Assembly (NCBI GenBank): GCA_030616475.1
Contig: JAUWXF010000006.1
Span: 1-55,848 of the forward strand
Reading direction: 5' to 3'
DNA: 55,848 nucleotides
From: Desulfobacterales bacterium
GTDB taxonomy: Bacteria; Desulfobacterota; Desulfobacteria; Desulfobacterales; C00003060
Part shown: positions 1 to 7,587 of the stretch, piece by piece
How positions within the stretch are numbered: the first letter of the stretch is position 1
Layout of the letters: each line of letters starts with the position of its first letter
Made by a program: the position numbers and the translations under genes
Notes under the pieces: model-generated
Database searches by the model: none
Seen by the model: the letters and a program-made list of their open reading frames with translations, nothing else
Told to the model about the DNA's origin: nothing

Positions 1-23
1 AATACCGTGTTGTGAATATGTGT

Positions 24-203
24 GGTGCCATGGACAAACTTGTTTGTCCGTGTGAAAGGTGTCGATATGAAGTAACAAAGAAGAAAAACGGTTTAGTACT
101 TCAATGATTCCGGTCATGTCCATTTTTGAAGTTTTTCTGATACCTGGAGGTTCCATTATCGAGTCGAAAACGGGCACGGACAAACAAGTTTGTCCATGGC
201 ACC
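24..203. repeat. Perfect 29 bp inverted repeat with 122 bp spacer
   Basis: The arm at 24-52 is the exact reverse complement of the arm at 175-203. Each arm also contains a short palindrome (GGACAAACTTGTTTGTCC at 32-49). The spacer of 122 bp shows no gene. The layout is that of a small non-autonomous mobile element or a hairpin-forming intergenic repeat. No coding capacity is seen. Confidence 0.85.
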
Positions 204-245
204 CAAGGAAAAGTCCAAAAATAAGATCAAACTTCCACCTTTTTA

Positions 246-289
246 AACTTTAGCCACTTTAGCTCACTTTAGGCATTTTAGGCACTTAC
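246..289. repeat. Short-unit array (CACTTTAGCT type)
   Basis: Four to five degenerate units of 9-10 bp built on CACTTTAG follow each other. The same unit recurs, in both orientations, at 39226-39271, 39354-39405, 46474-46497, 46624-46645 and 46803-46843, so this is a window-wide family. Only one arm is visible at this site. Confidence 0.7.
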
Positions 290-379
290 CGTAGGGTACC
301 TTTCAGGACCAATAAAACAAGCCACCGCCTGGCGGTGGTAATTTGACTCAACAGCATTGACCCCAGAGGTTTTAGGGTC

Positions 380-455
380 CGGGCGGGGGTAAACCCCGCC
401 CTTACGAACCGTACCTTCCGCTGTGCGTAGGGGCGGGCTTTATGCACGCCCGAAA
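380..455. repeat. GC-rich inverted element (GGGCGGGGTTTAxCCCCGCCC type)
   Basis: Two GC-rich arms (380-410 and 428-452) flank a short AT-richer centre. Each arm is itself a hairpin of GGGCGGG and CCCGCCC around a TAAA or TTTA loop. Related copies lie at 3579-3686, 6087-6160 and 49525-49582. It resembles a paired REP (BIME-like) element. Confidence 0.7.
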
Positions 456-488
456 AGGTTGCCTCAATTCAACAGTATTGAGGGTTAG

Positions 489-553
489 GCCTGCCCTGGC
501 GCTCATGCTTACTGTATAGGGCACAAGCTGATAAATTCCGGTCTGGGCCAGGG
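489..553 (-). repeat. Family A 65 bp repeat, copy 1
   Basis: In minus orientation it begins CCCTGGCCCAGACCGG and ends GCGCCAGGGCAGGCC. The terminal 7 bp (CCCTGGC and GCCAGGG) can pair. Ends are shared with ten other sites in the window while the central 30-35 bp differ. Confidence 0.85.
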
Positions 554-597
554 GTGAGGGGATGACATGCGTCAGGGCTGACCACCCATGCCCATCG

Positions 598-626
598 TTG
601 ACAGGATGCAGGTGGTGTAGTATTTG
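598..626 (+). promoter_or_regulatory. Possible sigma70-type promoter for trkA
   Basis: TTGACA at 598-603 is followed after 17 bp by a weak -10 (TATTTG at 621-626). The -35 is perfect but the -10 match is poor, so this is a weak call based on position only. Confidence 0.3.
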
Positions 627-664
627 ACGGACGGATAATAAAAAGTGCTGTAGGAGCGATTTCG

Positions 665-2029
665 TTGAAGGTCATTATTGTTGGCGCGGGTGAGGTTGGT
701 TTCCATATTGCCAGCCGCCTCTCCCTGGAAGACAAGGATGTGATCGTTATTGAGAAGAATGCGGACGCTTTGCGCCGTATCTCTGAAAATTTGGATGTCC
801 AAACCGTGGAGGGCTCTGGAAGTAGCCCGGCTATGCTCGAACAAGCGGGCATAAAAGAGGCAGATATCTTGCTGGCCGTCACCAACAGCGACGAGACCAA
901 CCTGGTGGCCTCCCTTTTTGCCAACATCCTTTCCCCCGCAACCATCAAGCTGGCCCGTATCAGAGGCGAAGAATATCTTATGTATCAGGATGCCTTAAGC
1001 CATGACCCCTATGGCATCGATGTGATGATAAATCCGGAGGTCGAGGCGGTCAAGACGGTTGAGAGGCTGCTGCAAGTTCCCGGGGCTGTAGATGTGGGTG
1101 AATTTGCCGACGGCCGCATCAAGCTCATTGGGGTGCGCCTGGATGCAGATTGCCCTGTCACTGGGACCAGGCTAATTGATCTGAAGAAGAAGACGGGCAA
1201 CAAGAAAATCCTTGTGGCAGCCATTATCAGAGATGAAAAAGTCATTATCCCCTCCGGGGAGGACCAGCTCCTGGAACGGGACCTGATCTACTTCGTTTCA
1301 GAGGAAAATGAACTTAAGGAAGCTTTGAAGATCTTCGGGAAACGGGCCGAAGCCTTTAAATACGTACTCATTGTAGGCGGCGGTAAGCTTGGGCTCAGGC
1401 TCGCGAAAGCCCTTGAAAGGTTGTCCATACATACCAAGCTGATTGAAAAAGACCCCTATCGCTGCAACAGGCTGGCAGAACATCTCGACAAAGTCCTGAT
1501 CCTCCAGGGCGATGGCTCTGATCAGGTGCTTCTTCAGGAAGAAAACGTCCAGGATATGGACGTGGTGGCAACGCTGACGGGAGACGAGGAAACGAACATC
1601 CTCACGTCCCTTCTTGCCAAACGAATGGGAGCACACAAAACCGTAACCCGCATTAGTAAGTTTAGCTACTTTCCTTTGGTTTCTGCCATCGGCCTTGAAC
1701 ACATCGTCAGTCCCAGGCTTGCTGCAATCAATAGCATCCTGCAACACGTTCGACGGGGCAAAGTGTTGTCTGCAATGGCGCTCAAGGGGGAAGAGGCGGA
1801 AGCCCTTGAGGCTGTTGCACTGGAAACCTCTGATATTGTGGGAAAACCTCTCCGGCAGATCCCATTTCCCAAGGGCGCCCTGGTCGTGGCTATCATACGT
1901 GGAGACGAGGTTATTATCCCGACGGGCGACAGCATCATAGTGCCACAGGATCGGATCATCATCCTGTCTACCCGCCAGGCCATCCCCCAGGTTGAGAAGG
2001 CCCTCATGGTCAAGCTGGAGTACTTTTAA
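665..2029 (+). CDS. trkA: Trk potassium uptake system peripheral protein TrkA
   Basis: This is the cytosolic NAD-binding subunit that gates the TrkH potassium channel. The 454-residue protein has the usual doubled RCK layout. A first Rossmann domain starts at once with GAGEVG at about residues 7-12, an RCK-C domain follows at about 140-220, and a second Rossmann domain starts near residue 233 with GGGKLG, followed by a second RCK-C domain. The start is a TTG at 665, chosen because TAGGAG lies just upstream and the Rossmann strand begins at residue 2. The stop codon directly abuts the ATG of trkH, so the two are surely co-transcribed and probably translationally coupled. Length and motifs are normal for the family. 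Confidence 0.95.
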   Translation: MKVIIVGAGEVGFHIASRLSLEDKDVIVIEKNADALRRISENLDVQTVEGSGSSPAMLEQAGIKEADILLAVTNSDETNLVASLFANILSPATIKLARIRGEEYLMYQDALSHDPYGIDVMINPEVEAVKTVERLLQVPGAVDVGEFADGRIKLIGVRLDADCPVTGTRLIDLKKKTGNKKILVAAIIRDEKVIIPSGEDQLLERDLIYFVSEENELKEALKIFGKRAEAFKYVLIVGGGKLGLRLAKALERLSIHTKLIEKDPYRCNRLAEHLDKVLILQGDGSDQVLLQEENVQDMDVVATLTGDEETNILTSLLAKRMGAHKTVTRISKFSYFPLVSAIGLEHIVSPRLAAINSILQHVRRGKVLSAMALKGEEAEALEAVALETSDIVGKPLRQIPFPKGALVVAIIRGDEVIIPTGDSIIVPQDRIIILSTRQAIPQVEKALMVKLEYF

Positions 2030-3478
2030 ATGCGCCTGCCATACACCCTCCACCTGGTAGGAATTTTGACCTTCTTTCTCGGCCTGACCATGGTCTTTCC
2101 ACTCCTTTTCGGCCTTTACTACCAGGACGAAAGTATTTGGCCCCTGTTGAAATCGATGGCGGTCACCCTGGCCAGTGGGCTCGTGCTTTATCTTGTCTTC
2201 AGAGGTGCCAGAGGCGAGATCATGAGCCACCGGGAGGGGATGGGCGTGGTGGCCATCGGGTGGACTGCTGCTGGTTTTTTTGGGGCTCTCCCATGTTATT
2301 GGGGGGGCGTGTTCAACACCTTTGCTGATGCCTTTTTTGAATCTGTTTCGGGTTTTACCACCACAGGGGCCTCAGTGCTGATGAACATAGAGGTAGTCCC
2401 TCGAGGATTTCTCTTCTGGAGGAGCCTTACCCACTGGCTGGGCGGCATGGGAATTATTGTGCTTTCCCTGGCCATCCTGCCGTTGCTGGGCGTCGGAGGC
2501 ATGCAGCTTTACAAGGCGGAAGTCCCCGGACCTGTGCCTGACAAACTAAAGCCACGGATAAGGGACACGGCCATGGTCCTGTGGAAGGTCTATCTGCTTT
2601 TTTCCGCGGCAGAGACCCTATTGCTGATGTTGGGCGGCATGGACCTGTTTGAAGCCCTTTGCCACACCTTTGGGACCATGGCAACCGGAGGATTCTCCAC
2701 GCAAAACGCCTCCATTGGGTCGTATCACAGTCCATACATCGATACGGTGGTCATTCTCTTTATGCTGTTTGCCGGTATCAATTTTTCCCTTCATTATCAA
2801 TTCCTGAAGGGAGATCTCCGGGTATTCTGGCGCAACCCGGAATTTCGTTTTTTCATGGGCGCGGTTGCCATTTTTGTTCTTACAGTCAGCTTCAACGTCT
2901 ATCATACAGTGTATGAGACTTGTTCGGAGGCCTTGCGTTTTGGGGCCTTCCAGGTAATCTCCATCATTACGACGACCGGATACACCACGGCCGATTTTGA
3001 AAAGTGGCCCTCTCTTTCCCAAAACATATTGCTTTTTTGCATGTTTCTTGGGGCCTCGGCAGGCTCCACTGGCGGCGGGATGAAGTGCCTGCGCATTATG
3101 CTCCTTTTGAAGCATTCGTATAAACAGCTTTTCTGCCTGATTCACCCACATGCAGTCACACAGGTCAAACTGGGAGGTCGCCCCGTATCGAACGAAGTCC
3201 TCCACAGCATATGGGGATATTTTATGCTTTACCTGGGTCTATTTATTCTGTGCTCTTTTCTCCTTGCCGCTATGGGGGTCGATGTGGTGACCTCTTTTGC
3301 CGCTGTTGCAGCCACCATTGGTAATATCGGGCCGGGCCTGGGAACGGTAGGCCCCACGGATAACTATGTCCATATCCCGGTCTTGGGCAAGTGGTTGCTC
3401 ATCCTGTGTATGCTCTTGGGGCGACTGGAAATCTACACGGTTCTCGTCCTGTTCGTACCTGAATTCTGGCGTAAGTAG
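2030..3478 (+). CDS. trkH: Trk potassium uptake channel TrkH
   Basis: This is the membrane pore subunit for potassium uptake, working with TrkA. The 482-residue protein is strongly hydrophobic, with about ten membrane segments and the repeated pore-loop signatures of the Trk/Ktr superfamily. Examples are TTTGASVL near residues 110-117 and TTTGYTTADF near 315-324. The Ser-Thr-Gly-Gly-Gly stretch typical of TrkH (AGSTGGGMK) is near residue 345. Its ATG begins at the first base after the trkA stop, with no spacing. Nothing looks broken. Assignment to TrkH rather than KtrB rests on length and on the adjacent doubled-domain TrkA. Confidence 0.95.
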   Translation: MRLPYTLHLVGILTFFLGLTMVFPLLFGLYYQDESIWPLLKSMAVTLASGLVLYLVFRGARGEIMSHREGMGVVAIGWTAAGFFGALPCYWGGVFNTFADAFFESVSGFTTTGASVLMNIEVVPRGFLFWRSLTHWLGGMGIIVLSLAILPLLGVGGMQLYKAEVPGPVPDKLKPRIRDTAMVLWKVYLLFSAAETLLLMLGGMDLFEALCHTFGTMATGGFSTQNASIGSYHSPYIDTVVILFMLFAGINFSLHYQFLKGDLRVFWRNPEFRFFMGAVAIFVLTVSFNVYHTVYETCSEALRFGAFQVISIITTTGYTTADFEKWPSLSQNILLFCMFLGASAGSTGGGMKCLRIMLLLKHSYKQLFCLIHPHAVTQVKLGGRPVSNEVLHSIWGYFMLYLGLFILCSFLLAAMGVDVVTSFAAVAATIGNIGPGLGTVGPTDNYVHIPVLGKWLLILCMLLGRLEIYTVLVLFVPEFWRK

Positions 3479-3525
3479 CCGCCGCCTTCCTTTCTGATCC
3501 CGCCTTCACCTCCTCGGGCGGGGAC

Positions 3526-3588
3526 CCGCCTGCCAAGGCCTGCCCCCTCGCTGAGATTGCGAGGCAAATGGGGCACTGGCGGGCAGGT
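3526..3588 (-). repeat. Family B GC-rich repeat, divergent copy
   Basis: The ends (CCGCCTGCCA at left, TGGCGGGCAGGT at right) match the other family B copies at 6161-6226, 14096-14163, 42218-42283 and 49205-49270. The centre differs. Confidence 0.55.
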
Positions 3589-3686
3589 AAACCCCGCCCC
3601 TACACGCTCGCGAGCGGACACGAACGCTGGCCCCTGCACACATTTGGAGGTGCAGTTCGTAGGGGCGGGGTTTATCCCCGCCCGAA
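3579..3686. repeat. GC-rich inverted element
   Basis: GTAAACCCCGCCCCTAC near the left end faces GTAGGGGCGGGGTTTATCC at the right end, so the arms are complementary around a spacer of about 60 bp. It is the same type of element as 380-455 and 6087-6160. Confidence 0.7.
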
Positions 3687-3789
3687 AAGCTTTTTCCGGC
3701 GCTGGAAGCGATGCCCCCCAATCAGTTTTTTACAATCTGTAAAAAAGACTAACACCCCTCCCTCTCAGGTTACGTGCAGAAGCGCCCCT

Positions 3790-3927
3790 ATGCTCCTATG
3801 GTCCTCATTGTTTTTAACTACTTGCTCCTGTTTCTGCCCACCTCTGGTCCTGGCACAGGCGTTGCAGCTCTCCACCGACAACGTTCTAACGGGCAAGTCC
3901 TGTCCCGTATTCCTTCGCAATGCTTGA
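3790..3927 (+). pseudogene. Doubtful 45-residue reading frame with signal-peptide-like N-terminus
   Basis: The frame from ATG 3790 gives a short protein starting with a hydrophobic, cysteine-containing stretch that ends in VLAQA, like a secretion signal with a signal peptidase site. It stops after 45 codons and runs into a repeat. No ribosome-binding site is clear. It could be the 5' remnant of a secreted-protein gene cut by a repeat, or chance. I do not recognise a family. Confidence 0.2.
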
Positions 3928-4226
3928 AACTCGCTCCCCCTTGATGGGGGAGGGCCAAGAATTTTGTCCTTGACAAAATGGGGGGGTTGTACTAAAAGAA
4001 ACGATCCGTTTTTCTGTTTTATTTGCAATGATTAGAAGGAAATATCAAAAGATAGAAAAAAATCACACGAAAGGAGGAGAGGCCGGAGATAGCCAGAGGA
4101 CACATGTTGCGGAGCTAAGTTCAAAGTCCGGAATTTCTTGGTTTTTGCCTTGACATTCTGGATGGGTCATAGTTGCCGAAACAGTGATTTATTTTAAGCT
4201 AGTAAGAAAAAGTAAGGAGGTATGCA

Positions 4227-5594
4227 ATGTCGATATTGATAGAAAGGCCAGCGCCTCATGGAGGCAGACTTGAAGAAAGGGTCGTAAGGGATCCTGAGCT
4301 GGGGAAAAAGTTGGCACAAAGGTGTTCTGCATCATACGATATTAAGGCGACGTTGGATGAAAATGGTCAACCTGTAAGGAATGTTTACAGGGAGATCATG
4401 TCCACGTGCTACGGTTTCTTTTCTCCTGTTGAAGGGTCAATGAAGAAAGCAGAGGTCGATAGGATATTAAAGGAGAGAAGGTTGTTGAATGAATGGATTT
4501 TCCCTTATCCACTCGTCTTTGATATCACTGAAGAGGAACTTAAGGACCTCGGTGTCACAGTCGGAGACAGCTTGCTTCTAAGGCTTAAGGGAAAGCCCTT
4601 TGCAATCCTTGACATTGATGAAATATGGAGGATTGACAACCCGGAAGAGTTGGCTCACAAGACCTTTGGGACCCCTGAAGACAACCCGGAGGTTGTACAA
4701 GAGCCATTTAATAAGAAAATGCCGGGCTGGGTTATCTACAAGAGTCTGAGTCCCGTGGTATTAGCCGGGAAGTATAGGATCATCAATGAGCCCAAGCTCC
4801 TGCCGCCGTTTGACAAGTTCTGGTTTCCTCCTGTGAAGTCCAGGGAAGAATATGACAGGAGGGGATGGACAACCGTAATAAACCATCAAACGAGAAATGT
4901 TCCACACATCGGCCATGAGTTCCTGATGAAGGATGCCGGTTACACGGGCGATATGGAGCCCTGTCACGGCATACAGGTAAACGCGATCATTGGTGTTAAG
5001 AGACCCGGGGATTATCCGGATGAGGCAATAATTGAAGGTCATGCGGCGGTTAATGAAGGGGGCTATATCAAGCCTGAAAGGCACATAGTAACATTCACTC
5101 TGTGGGACATGAGGTACGGAAATCCTCTTGAATCCATGTTACATGGAATCATCAGGCAGAACATGGGCTGCACGCACCACATGTTCGGAAGAGACCATGC
5201 GGCTGTGGGTGAATATTATGATATGTTTGCCACACAGACACTCTGGAGCAAGGGAATACCGAGTTACGGTTTTCCTGCCTCTATCAATGATGTGCCGTAT
5301 GGCTTACAGATCAGGCCTCAGAATATGAAAGAATTCTGGTATTGTCCTGTGTGTAACGAGATCGCATACAGTGAATGCTGTGGTCATACCAAAGAAAAAC
5401 AGAAATTCAGCGGGAGTTTTGTCAGGGGCATGGTGGCAGAAGGTCTCTTTCCACCTAAGGTTATCTTCAGGCCCGAGGTATACAAAGTGATTGTTAAGTG
5501 GTGGAAGGAATTCGGTTATCCCTTCTGCAATGCGAAGTATGTGAAAGAAAAGGAAGTGAGACTTGAAGTAGATTTACCTGATATGGAAATTTAG
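4227..5594 (+). CDS. sat: Dissimilatory sulfate adenylyltransferase (ATP sulfurylase)
   Basis: Sat activates sulfate with ATP to give APS and pyrophosphate, the first step of sulfate respiration, in the cytoplasm. The 455-residue protein carries QTRNVPHIGHEF around residues 220-231, the nucleotide-binding HxGH-type signature of ATP sulfurylases. It also has GRDHA near residue 321 and a four-cysteine zinc ribbon near 373-391 (CPVC, then CCGH), typical of the sulfate-reducer and archaeal forms. There is no APS kinase domain. AAGGAGGT sits 7 bases before the ATG. The next gene follows after 16 bases and probably forms an operon. The apr-qmo operon faces it across a terminator. Confidence 0.97.
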   Translation: MSILIERPAPHGGRLEERVVRDPELGKKLAQRCSASYDIKATLDENGQPVRNVYREIMSTCYGFFSPVEGSMKKAEVDRILKERRLLNEWIFPYPLVFDITEEELKDLGVTVGDSLLLRLKGKPFAILDIDEIWRIDNPEELAHKTFGTPEDNPEVVQEPFNKKMPGWVIYKSLSPVVLAGKYRIINEPKLLPPFDKFWFPPVKSREEYDRRGWTTVINHQTRNVPHIGHEFLMKDAGYTGDMEPCHGIQVNAIIGVKRPGDYPDEAIIEGHAAVNEGGYIKPERHIVTFTLWDMRYGNPLESMLHGIIRQNMGCTHHMFGRDHAAVGEYYDMFATQTLWSKGIPSYGFPASINDVPYGLQIRPQNMKEFWYCPVCNEIAYSECCGHTKEKQKFSGSFVRGMVAEGLFPPKVIFRPEVYKVIVKWWKEFGYPFCNAKYVKEKEVRLEVDLPDMEI

Positions 5595-5610
5595 TTAGGA
5601 GGTGTGTGAT

Positions 5611-5961
5611 ATGGCTAAGTCCGTTGCTGTGCTTTTGGATGACAAGAGGATAGGAGCAATCAAGGGAAGTGAGCTTGAGGGCAAGATAGAGTCGATGTTT
5701 GGAGGGCAGTTATCTTGCTTTATTCTGGAAATGGATGACGCTAAGGCCAAAGAAGTCATGGATGCGTTTGACACTGCCAGGGTAGATTCAAGAGGTTTTA
5801 TTACGGACGTACCTATAGCATTTAACAGGGCGCTTTTTGAAGAGATAGCCAAGTCAAAGTCCCTTGGCGCAGAGGCCATAGATGGGGTTTTGGGCCGGGT
5901 AGAGGAGATTAAGGAGGCGGCTGCAAAGGAGAAAGAATTTCTGCCTCATCCGGTATTATAA
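5611..5961 (+). CDS. Small conserved-looking protein encoded directly downstream of sat
   Basis: I do not recognise a family. The 116-residue protein is acidic, soluble and mostly helical in appearance, with no membrane segment and no signal peptide. It starts with a short beta-like stretch (SVAVLLDDKRIG) followed by alternating helix and strand. The single cysteine is in the segment GGQLSCFILEMDD. The ATG at 5611 was preferred over a GTG nine bases upstream because AGGAGGTG lies at the proper distance. The gene is 16 bases after sat and before the only strong terminator in the area, so the two are very likely one transcript. A role in Sat function or assembly is a guess from position only. 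Confidence 0.85.
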   Translation: MAKSVAVLLDDKRIGAIKGSELEGKIESMFGGQLSCFILEMDDAKAKEVMDAFDTARVDSRGFITDVPIAFNRALFEEIAKSKSLGAEAIDGVLGRVEEIKEAAAKEKEFLPHPVL

Positions 5962-6000
5962 GTTCCTGAGCGCCTGTTAGCCCTTTTAGGTCTTAATAAG

Positions 6001-6063
6001 AAAAGGGAGAGACGATTAGCGCGAGCTTCACTTCGTGTCAAGTCTCTCCCTTTTTGTTTTTTC
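6001..6063 (+). terminator. Rho-independent terminator of the sat operon
   Basis: AAAAGGGAGAGAC at 6001-6013 pairs perfectly over 13 bp with GTCTCTCCCTTTT at 6042-6054, and a T-rich run follows to 6063. The loop is about 28 bases long. It lies about 40 bases after the stop of the 116-residue protein. Confidence 0.9.
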
Positions 6064-6086
6064 GTCTACTGAATTAAAGCAGCTTT

Positions 6087-6160
6087 TTCGGGCGGGTTCG
6101 GGCGGGCATAAAGCCCGCCCCTACACACATTGGAAGGAACGGTTCGTAGGGGCGGGGTTT
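6087..6160. repeat. GC-rich inverted element
   Basis: GGGCGGGCATAAAGCCCGCCCC on the left and GTAGGGGCGGGGTTTACC on the right form facing GC-rich hairpins of the same type as 380-455 and 3579-3686. Confidence 0.65.
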
Positions 6161-6226
6161 ACCTGCCCGCCATTGCCGTATATGCCGGCATTGTAGCTCC
6201 CCTGCGAGCGAGGCGTTGGCAGGCGG
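6161..6226 (-). repeat. Family B 66 bp repeat
   Basis: It begins ACCTGCCCGCCATTGCC and ends GTTGGCAGGCGG. Internal blocks TGCCGGCATTG and GCGAGCG are shared with 49205-49270 and, in reverse, with 42218-42283. Confidence 0.75.
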
Positions 6227-6330
6227 GTCCCCGCCCGGATCACAAAGCTCCAAAAAAAATAGCCCCTTGGGCCGGCTTCAGGGCCGACTCAAGGGGCGTC
6301 TCATCAATCCGCAATCCGCAATCCAAAATC

Positions 6331-7479
6331 CTAATCACACGGTTCCCTCTCGGAATACCGAGAATACGCCATGGCCAGCGTTCGATAGACCAGGTGGGCC
6401 AGCTTGGAAAATGGCAAATAGGCAAACAGACAGAATACAAGAACCAGGTGGGCAAAATACATCGGGTAAGCAATACTGGGTAGATGGGCCAGTCTCGTCA
6501 ACTGGGACAACCCCCCCGTGACGACCAAGCCAAGGACCAGAATGATCAGGGACCAGTCAAAATAGCTCCCTTTGCCCACATTAGCACCCGTGTCTTTAAG
6601 CCGGTTTGAGATCATGAGTATGACTCCGACAAGGAGCGCAATGGCACTGATGTTGGCCAGGATTTTTACAGGGTTAGCCTGGGCATAGGGTCCGGGTATT
6701 TGGAGTATATACAATGCCACAAAGAAGATATTAGTGACGACAAAAAGCCCGACAAATGAAAATAGCACGAGGATATGAGCAAGATACCGGCCTTTGTTTT
6801 CAGTACACTGGGAAAACTTGCTGTGGCTCAGAATGGTAGGGATCGTGCAAGCTATGCTCTTCAGAAAATCTGGGATATTTAAGTCCTTCCGTTTCGCTTT
6901 TCCCTCTGCCACAGCGTTCTTGTGGATGTCACTCATGAACCTGTAAATCCCGATTCCGAATACGACGGGGATCCAGAAGGTTGCCAGAGGGACGAAAATA
7001 ATATCCACAAGCAGGGTTGGAAAGAACTTGGCAAATTCGATCTCACCCTCTGGTATATGCAGATGGCCGGTTACTCCAAGGAGGAAAAGAAAAATAGCCA
7101 CCGGTATGGCCAGAAGCAGCCACCAGAATCTGCCGTCGGGCACAATCTTGCCCAGCCACTTCGGCCAGGCATATTCCTGAATGCTGTAAGCCCTCACAGC
7201 ATTCAGCACATCTCCGGGCCTTGCCCCCCTCGGACAGTAAGTCGAGCAATCATTGCACTGATGGCAGAGCCAAACGTCCATGTTGCCAACGAGTTTGTCC
7301 TTCAACCCCCACTGGGCTGCGATCATTTCCTTTCTTGGAAAGGGTCTCTCCTCCGGGGAGATGGGACATACCACTGAACACGTGGCACACTGGTAGCACT
7401 TTTTGAGTGTATCTCCCCCCAGTCTCTTGAGCTGTTTGACAAATCTGACGTCAGGTTCCACCCAGTAGCTGTTTGCCAT
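6331..7479 (-). CDS. qmoC: QmoC, membrane subunit of the quinone-interacting oxidoreductase
   Basis: QmoC links the menaquinone pool to the QmoAB electron carriers that feed APS reductase. The 382-residue protein has an N-terminal soluble part with two [4Fe-4S] motifs, at C28-C31-C34-C38 and C72-C75-C78-C82, each followed by proline. The C-terminal half has about six membrane helices like cytochrome b (NarI/DsrM type). The start at 7479 was chosen because GGGAGGT lies six bases before it. An ATG two codons upstream is too close to that site. It is the last gene of aprB-aprA-qmoA-qmoB-qmoC, separated from qmoB by 108 bases that contain a perfect hairpin (7510-7550). Confidence 0.96.
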   Translation of the reverse strand: MANSYWVEPDVRFVKQLKRLGGDTLKKCYQCATCSVVCPISPEERPFPRKEMIAAQWGLKDKLVGNMDVWLCHQCNDCSTYCPRGARPGDVLNAVRAYSIQEYAWPKWLGKIVPDGRFWWLLLAIPVAIFLFLLGVTGHLHIPEGEIEFAKFFPTLLVDIIFVPLATFWIPVVFGIGIYRFMSDIHKNAVAEGKAKRKDLNIPDFLKSIACTIPTILSHSKFSQCTENKGRYLAHILVLFSFVGLFVVTNIFFVALYILQIPGPYAQANPVKILANISAIALLVGVILMISNRLKDTGANVGKGSYFDWSLIILVLGLVVTGGLSQLTRLAHLPSIAYPMYFAHLVLVFCLFAYLPFSKLAHLVYRTLAMAYSRYSEREPCD

Positions 7480-7509
7480 TTTCATACCTCCCAGAATTGA
7501 CAATTTTCG

Positions 7510-7550
7510 ATTGACGATTGACAATTAATATTCAATTGTCAATCGTCAAT
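7510..7550 (-). repeat. Perfect 17 bp hairpin between qmoB and qmoC
   Basis: ATTGACGATTGACAATT at 7510-7526 pairs perfectly with 7534-7550 around a 7-base loop. The arm is built of ATTGACG/ATTGACA heptamers that extend outward (7496-7509 and 7551-7557). In the qmoB-qmoC message it would form a stable AU-rich stem just before the qmoC ribosome-binding site. Confidence 0.85.
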
Positions 7551-7587
7551 ATTCAATCCGTTATTTTTTCTACACCTCTCCTAGCTC

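Larger units (their letters stand above)
1..664. other. Repeat-rich intergenic region upstream of trkA
   Basis: No convincing gene is seen here. The stretch holds a perfect 29 bp inverted repeat (24-52 with 175-203), an array of short units related to CTTTAGCTCA (246-289), a GC-rich inverted element (380-455), one family A repeat (489-553) and a possible trkA promoter. The two reading frames running minus across 469-948 look like shadows of repeats and of trkA. Confidence 0.7.
3479..4226. other. Intergenic region between trkH and sat
   Basis: This 748 bp stretch holds a family B GC-rich repeat (3526-3588) running into a GC-rich inverted element (3579-3686), a short hairpin CTCCCCCTTGATGGGGGAG (about 3932-3950) and a doubtful 45-codon reading frame with a signal-peptide-like start (3790-3927). 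The sat ribosome-binding site is at the end. TTGACA occurs at 4150-4155 but no good -10 follows at the right distance, so no sat promoter is called. Confidence 0.6.
5962..6330. other. Convergent intergenic region between the sat and qmoC ends
   Basis: After the sat-operon terminator (6001-6063) come a GC-rich inverted element (about 6087-6160), a family B repeat (6161-6226) and a short array of CAATCCG units (about 6303-6330) just past the qmoC stop. No gene is seen. Confidence 0.7.

Noticed and set aside
489-553. Integron attC site (about 65 bp with pairing ends)
   Set aside because: The ends lack the RYYYAAC and GTTRRRY core sites, copies occur in both orientations between unrelated genes, and no integrase is present.
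1298-2230. Long minus-strand frame of 310 codons
   Set aside because: It is antisense to trkA and trkH, whose protein signatures are unambiguous, and it shows no known motif.
4150-4180. Sat promoter (TTGACA at 4150)
   Set aside because: No acceptable -10 follows at 16-18 bases. A -24/-12 reading (TGGGTCATAGTTGC) has nine instead of ten bases between GG and GC.
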